Below are positions 13,905 through 15,750 of a stretch of 15,750 nt of DNA, piece after piece. This stretch comes from Bacillota bacterium (GTDB taxonomy: Bacteria > Bacillota_A > Clostridia > Tissierellales > Peptoniphilaceae). Every line of letters begins with the position of its first letter. Positions within the stretch are counted from its first letter, which is position 1. Where the stretch lies: positions 1 to 15,750 of the forward strand of contig JAEZZN010000141.1 in the NCBI GenBank assembly GCA_023418535.1, written 5' to 3'. The position numbers and the translations under genes were made by a program. Below the pieces are notes generated by a model, which ran no database searches, had not been told where the DNA came from, and worked only from the letters and a program-made list of their open reading frames with translations.

Positions 13905-14303
13905 TTAATTTATTTTTTTAAGTTTTTCAATCGCTCTTAAAATATTTATTTCTGCACTATGGAATTCTATTTTAGAATTTTTCTCTTTTTCACTACGTTT
14001 AATCTCTGCTTCAGCTCTTTTTACAGCTTTTATGTCTACATCTTCAGGTCTTTCTGCTTCATGGACTAGTATGAGAACTTCATTTTCTTCCATACGAACA
14101 AGTCCTCTGGTTACAACTACATCTTCATCTTTACCGCCAGGTTTTCTAAACTTTAATATACCAGGATAAACTGATGCTATAGTATTTCTGTGATCTGCAA
14201 GTATTCCTGTGTATCCATCTTCTGTCGGAAACATAACATGTTCACATGGACCTTCGTAAAATATATGATCTGAAGCGTATAGCTTTAATATAAAAGTTTT
14301 CAT
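13905..14303 (-). CDS. atpC: F-type ATP synthase epsilon subunit
   Basis: This 132-residue subunit belongs to the central stalk of F1 and couples rotation to catalysis; in many bacteria it also inhibits ATP hydrolysis. The N-terminal beta-sandwich (about 1-85) contains the family features FYEGPCEHVMFPTEDGYTGIL and HRNTIASVYPGIL. The C-terminal half (about 88-132) is a charged helical hairpin, the mobile regulatory arm. Length is normal. Its SD AGGTGA (14308-14313) overlaps the atpD stop (TAG 14312-14314), eight bases before the start, so translation follows atpD closely. It is the last atp gene. No strong hairpin terminator is visible in the 125 bases after it, so some read-through into the PepSY lipoprotein gene is possible. 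Confidence 0.95.
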   Translation of the reverse strand: MKTFILKLYASDHIFYEGPCEHVMFPTEDGYTGILADHRNTIASVYPGILKFRKPGGKDEDVVVTRGLVRMEENEVLILVHEAERPEDVDIKAVKRAEAEIKRSEKEKNSKIEFHSAEINILRAIEKLKKIN

Positions 14304-14311
14304 AAAATCAC

Positions 14312-15721
<1,410 letters not shown>

Positions 15722-15750
15722 TTAGCCTTTCTTTTCATCCTCATTGCTTT
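15722..15750 (-). CDS. atpG: F-type ATP synthase gamma subunit, last residues only
   Basis: Only the final eight codons lie in the window. One minus-strand frame reads SNEDEKKG and stops at TAA (15722-15724), three bases before the atpD ATG. A gamma subunit is expected here from the usual atpA-atpG-atpD-atpC order. A second frame also stays open and would end at a TGA overlapping the atpD start. I prefer the first because its acidic polar tail and separate stop look more natural, but this cannot be settled from 29 bases. Confidence 0.5.

Overview
This window looks like chromosomal DNA of a low-GC Gram-positive anaerobe. The base composition is very AT-rich, Shine-Dalgarno (SD) sequences are strong (AGGAGG type), promoters are sigma-A-like with extended -10 elements, and the surface proteins carry Gram-positive-style lipoboxes. 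The protein style suggests Clostridia/Tissierellia, perhaps the Peptoniphilaceae (Anaerococcus/Peptoniphilus-like). That placement is inference, because no marker gene fixes the genus. Most genes are housekeeping or catabolic. I see no tRNA, rRNA, CRISPR array, insertion sequence or prophage module.

Layout. 1-310: the C-terminal end of a small membrane protein on the + strand and a bidirectional terminator. 338-1506: a two-gene minus-strand unit, uracil-DNA glycosylase-like then GNAT acetyltransferase. 1507-1861: its promoter, a doubtful 65-codon + strand frame and a strong bidirectional terminator. 1862-6789: a complete sucrose locus, with scrA-scrB-scrK on the minus strand and the LacI-type repressor gene scrR divergent on the + strand. 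The intergenic region holds a TTGACA-17-TATACT promoter and a perfect 14-bp CG-centred palindrome. ScrA imports sucrose as sucrose-6-phosphate, ScrB cleaves it to glucose-6-phosphate and fructose, and ScrK phosphorylates the fructose. ScrA has no IIA domain, so IIA must come from elsewhere in the genome.

6850-8185: a small minus-strand operon of a Cro/CI-type regulator, a 138-residue protein of unknown function (possibly PH-like) and a SIMPL (DUF541) protein that lacks a signal peptide. A leader of roughly 150 nt precedes it. 8483-11743: a three-gene ABC-2 exporter operon (ATPase, permease, permease) ending in a long hairpin terminator. A 373-residue lipoprotein of unknown function is divergent from it (11867-12988). 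13162-13779: a PepSY-type lipoprotein with a Thr/Glu-rich spacer. 13905-15750: the distal part of the F-type ATP synthase operon (end of atpG, atpD, atpC), running off the right edge.

Genes within the operons are tightly packed. Three junctions place the upstream TAG stop inside the next gene's SD, scrA/scrB share a TAATG, and the two permease genes overlap by 14 nt. The least explained parts are the regulator/PH-like/SIMPL operon and the ABC exporter with its divergent lipoprotein. Neither can be called a new system from sequence alone.
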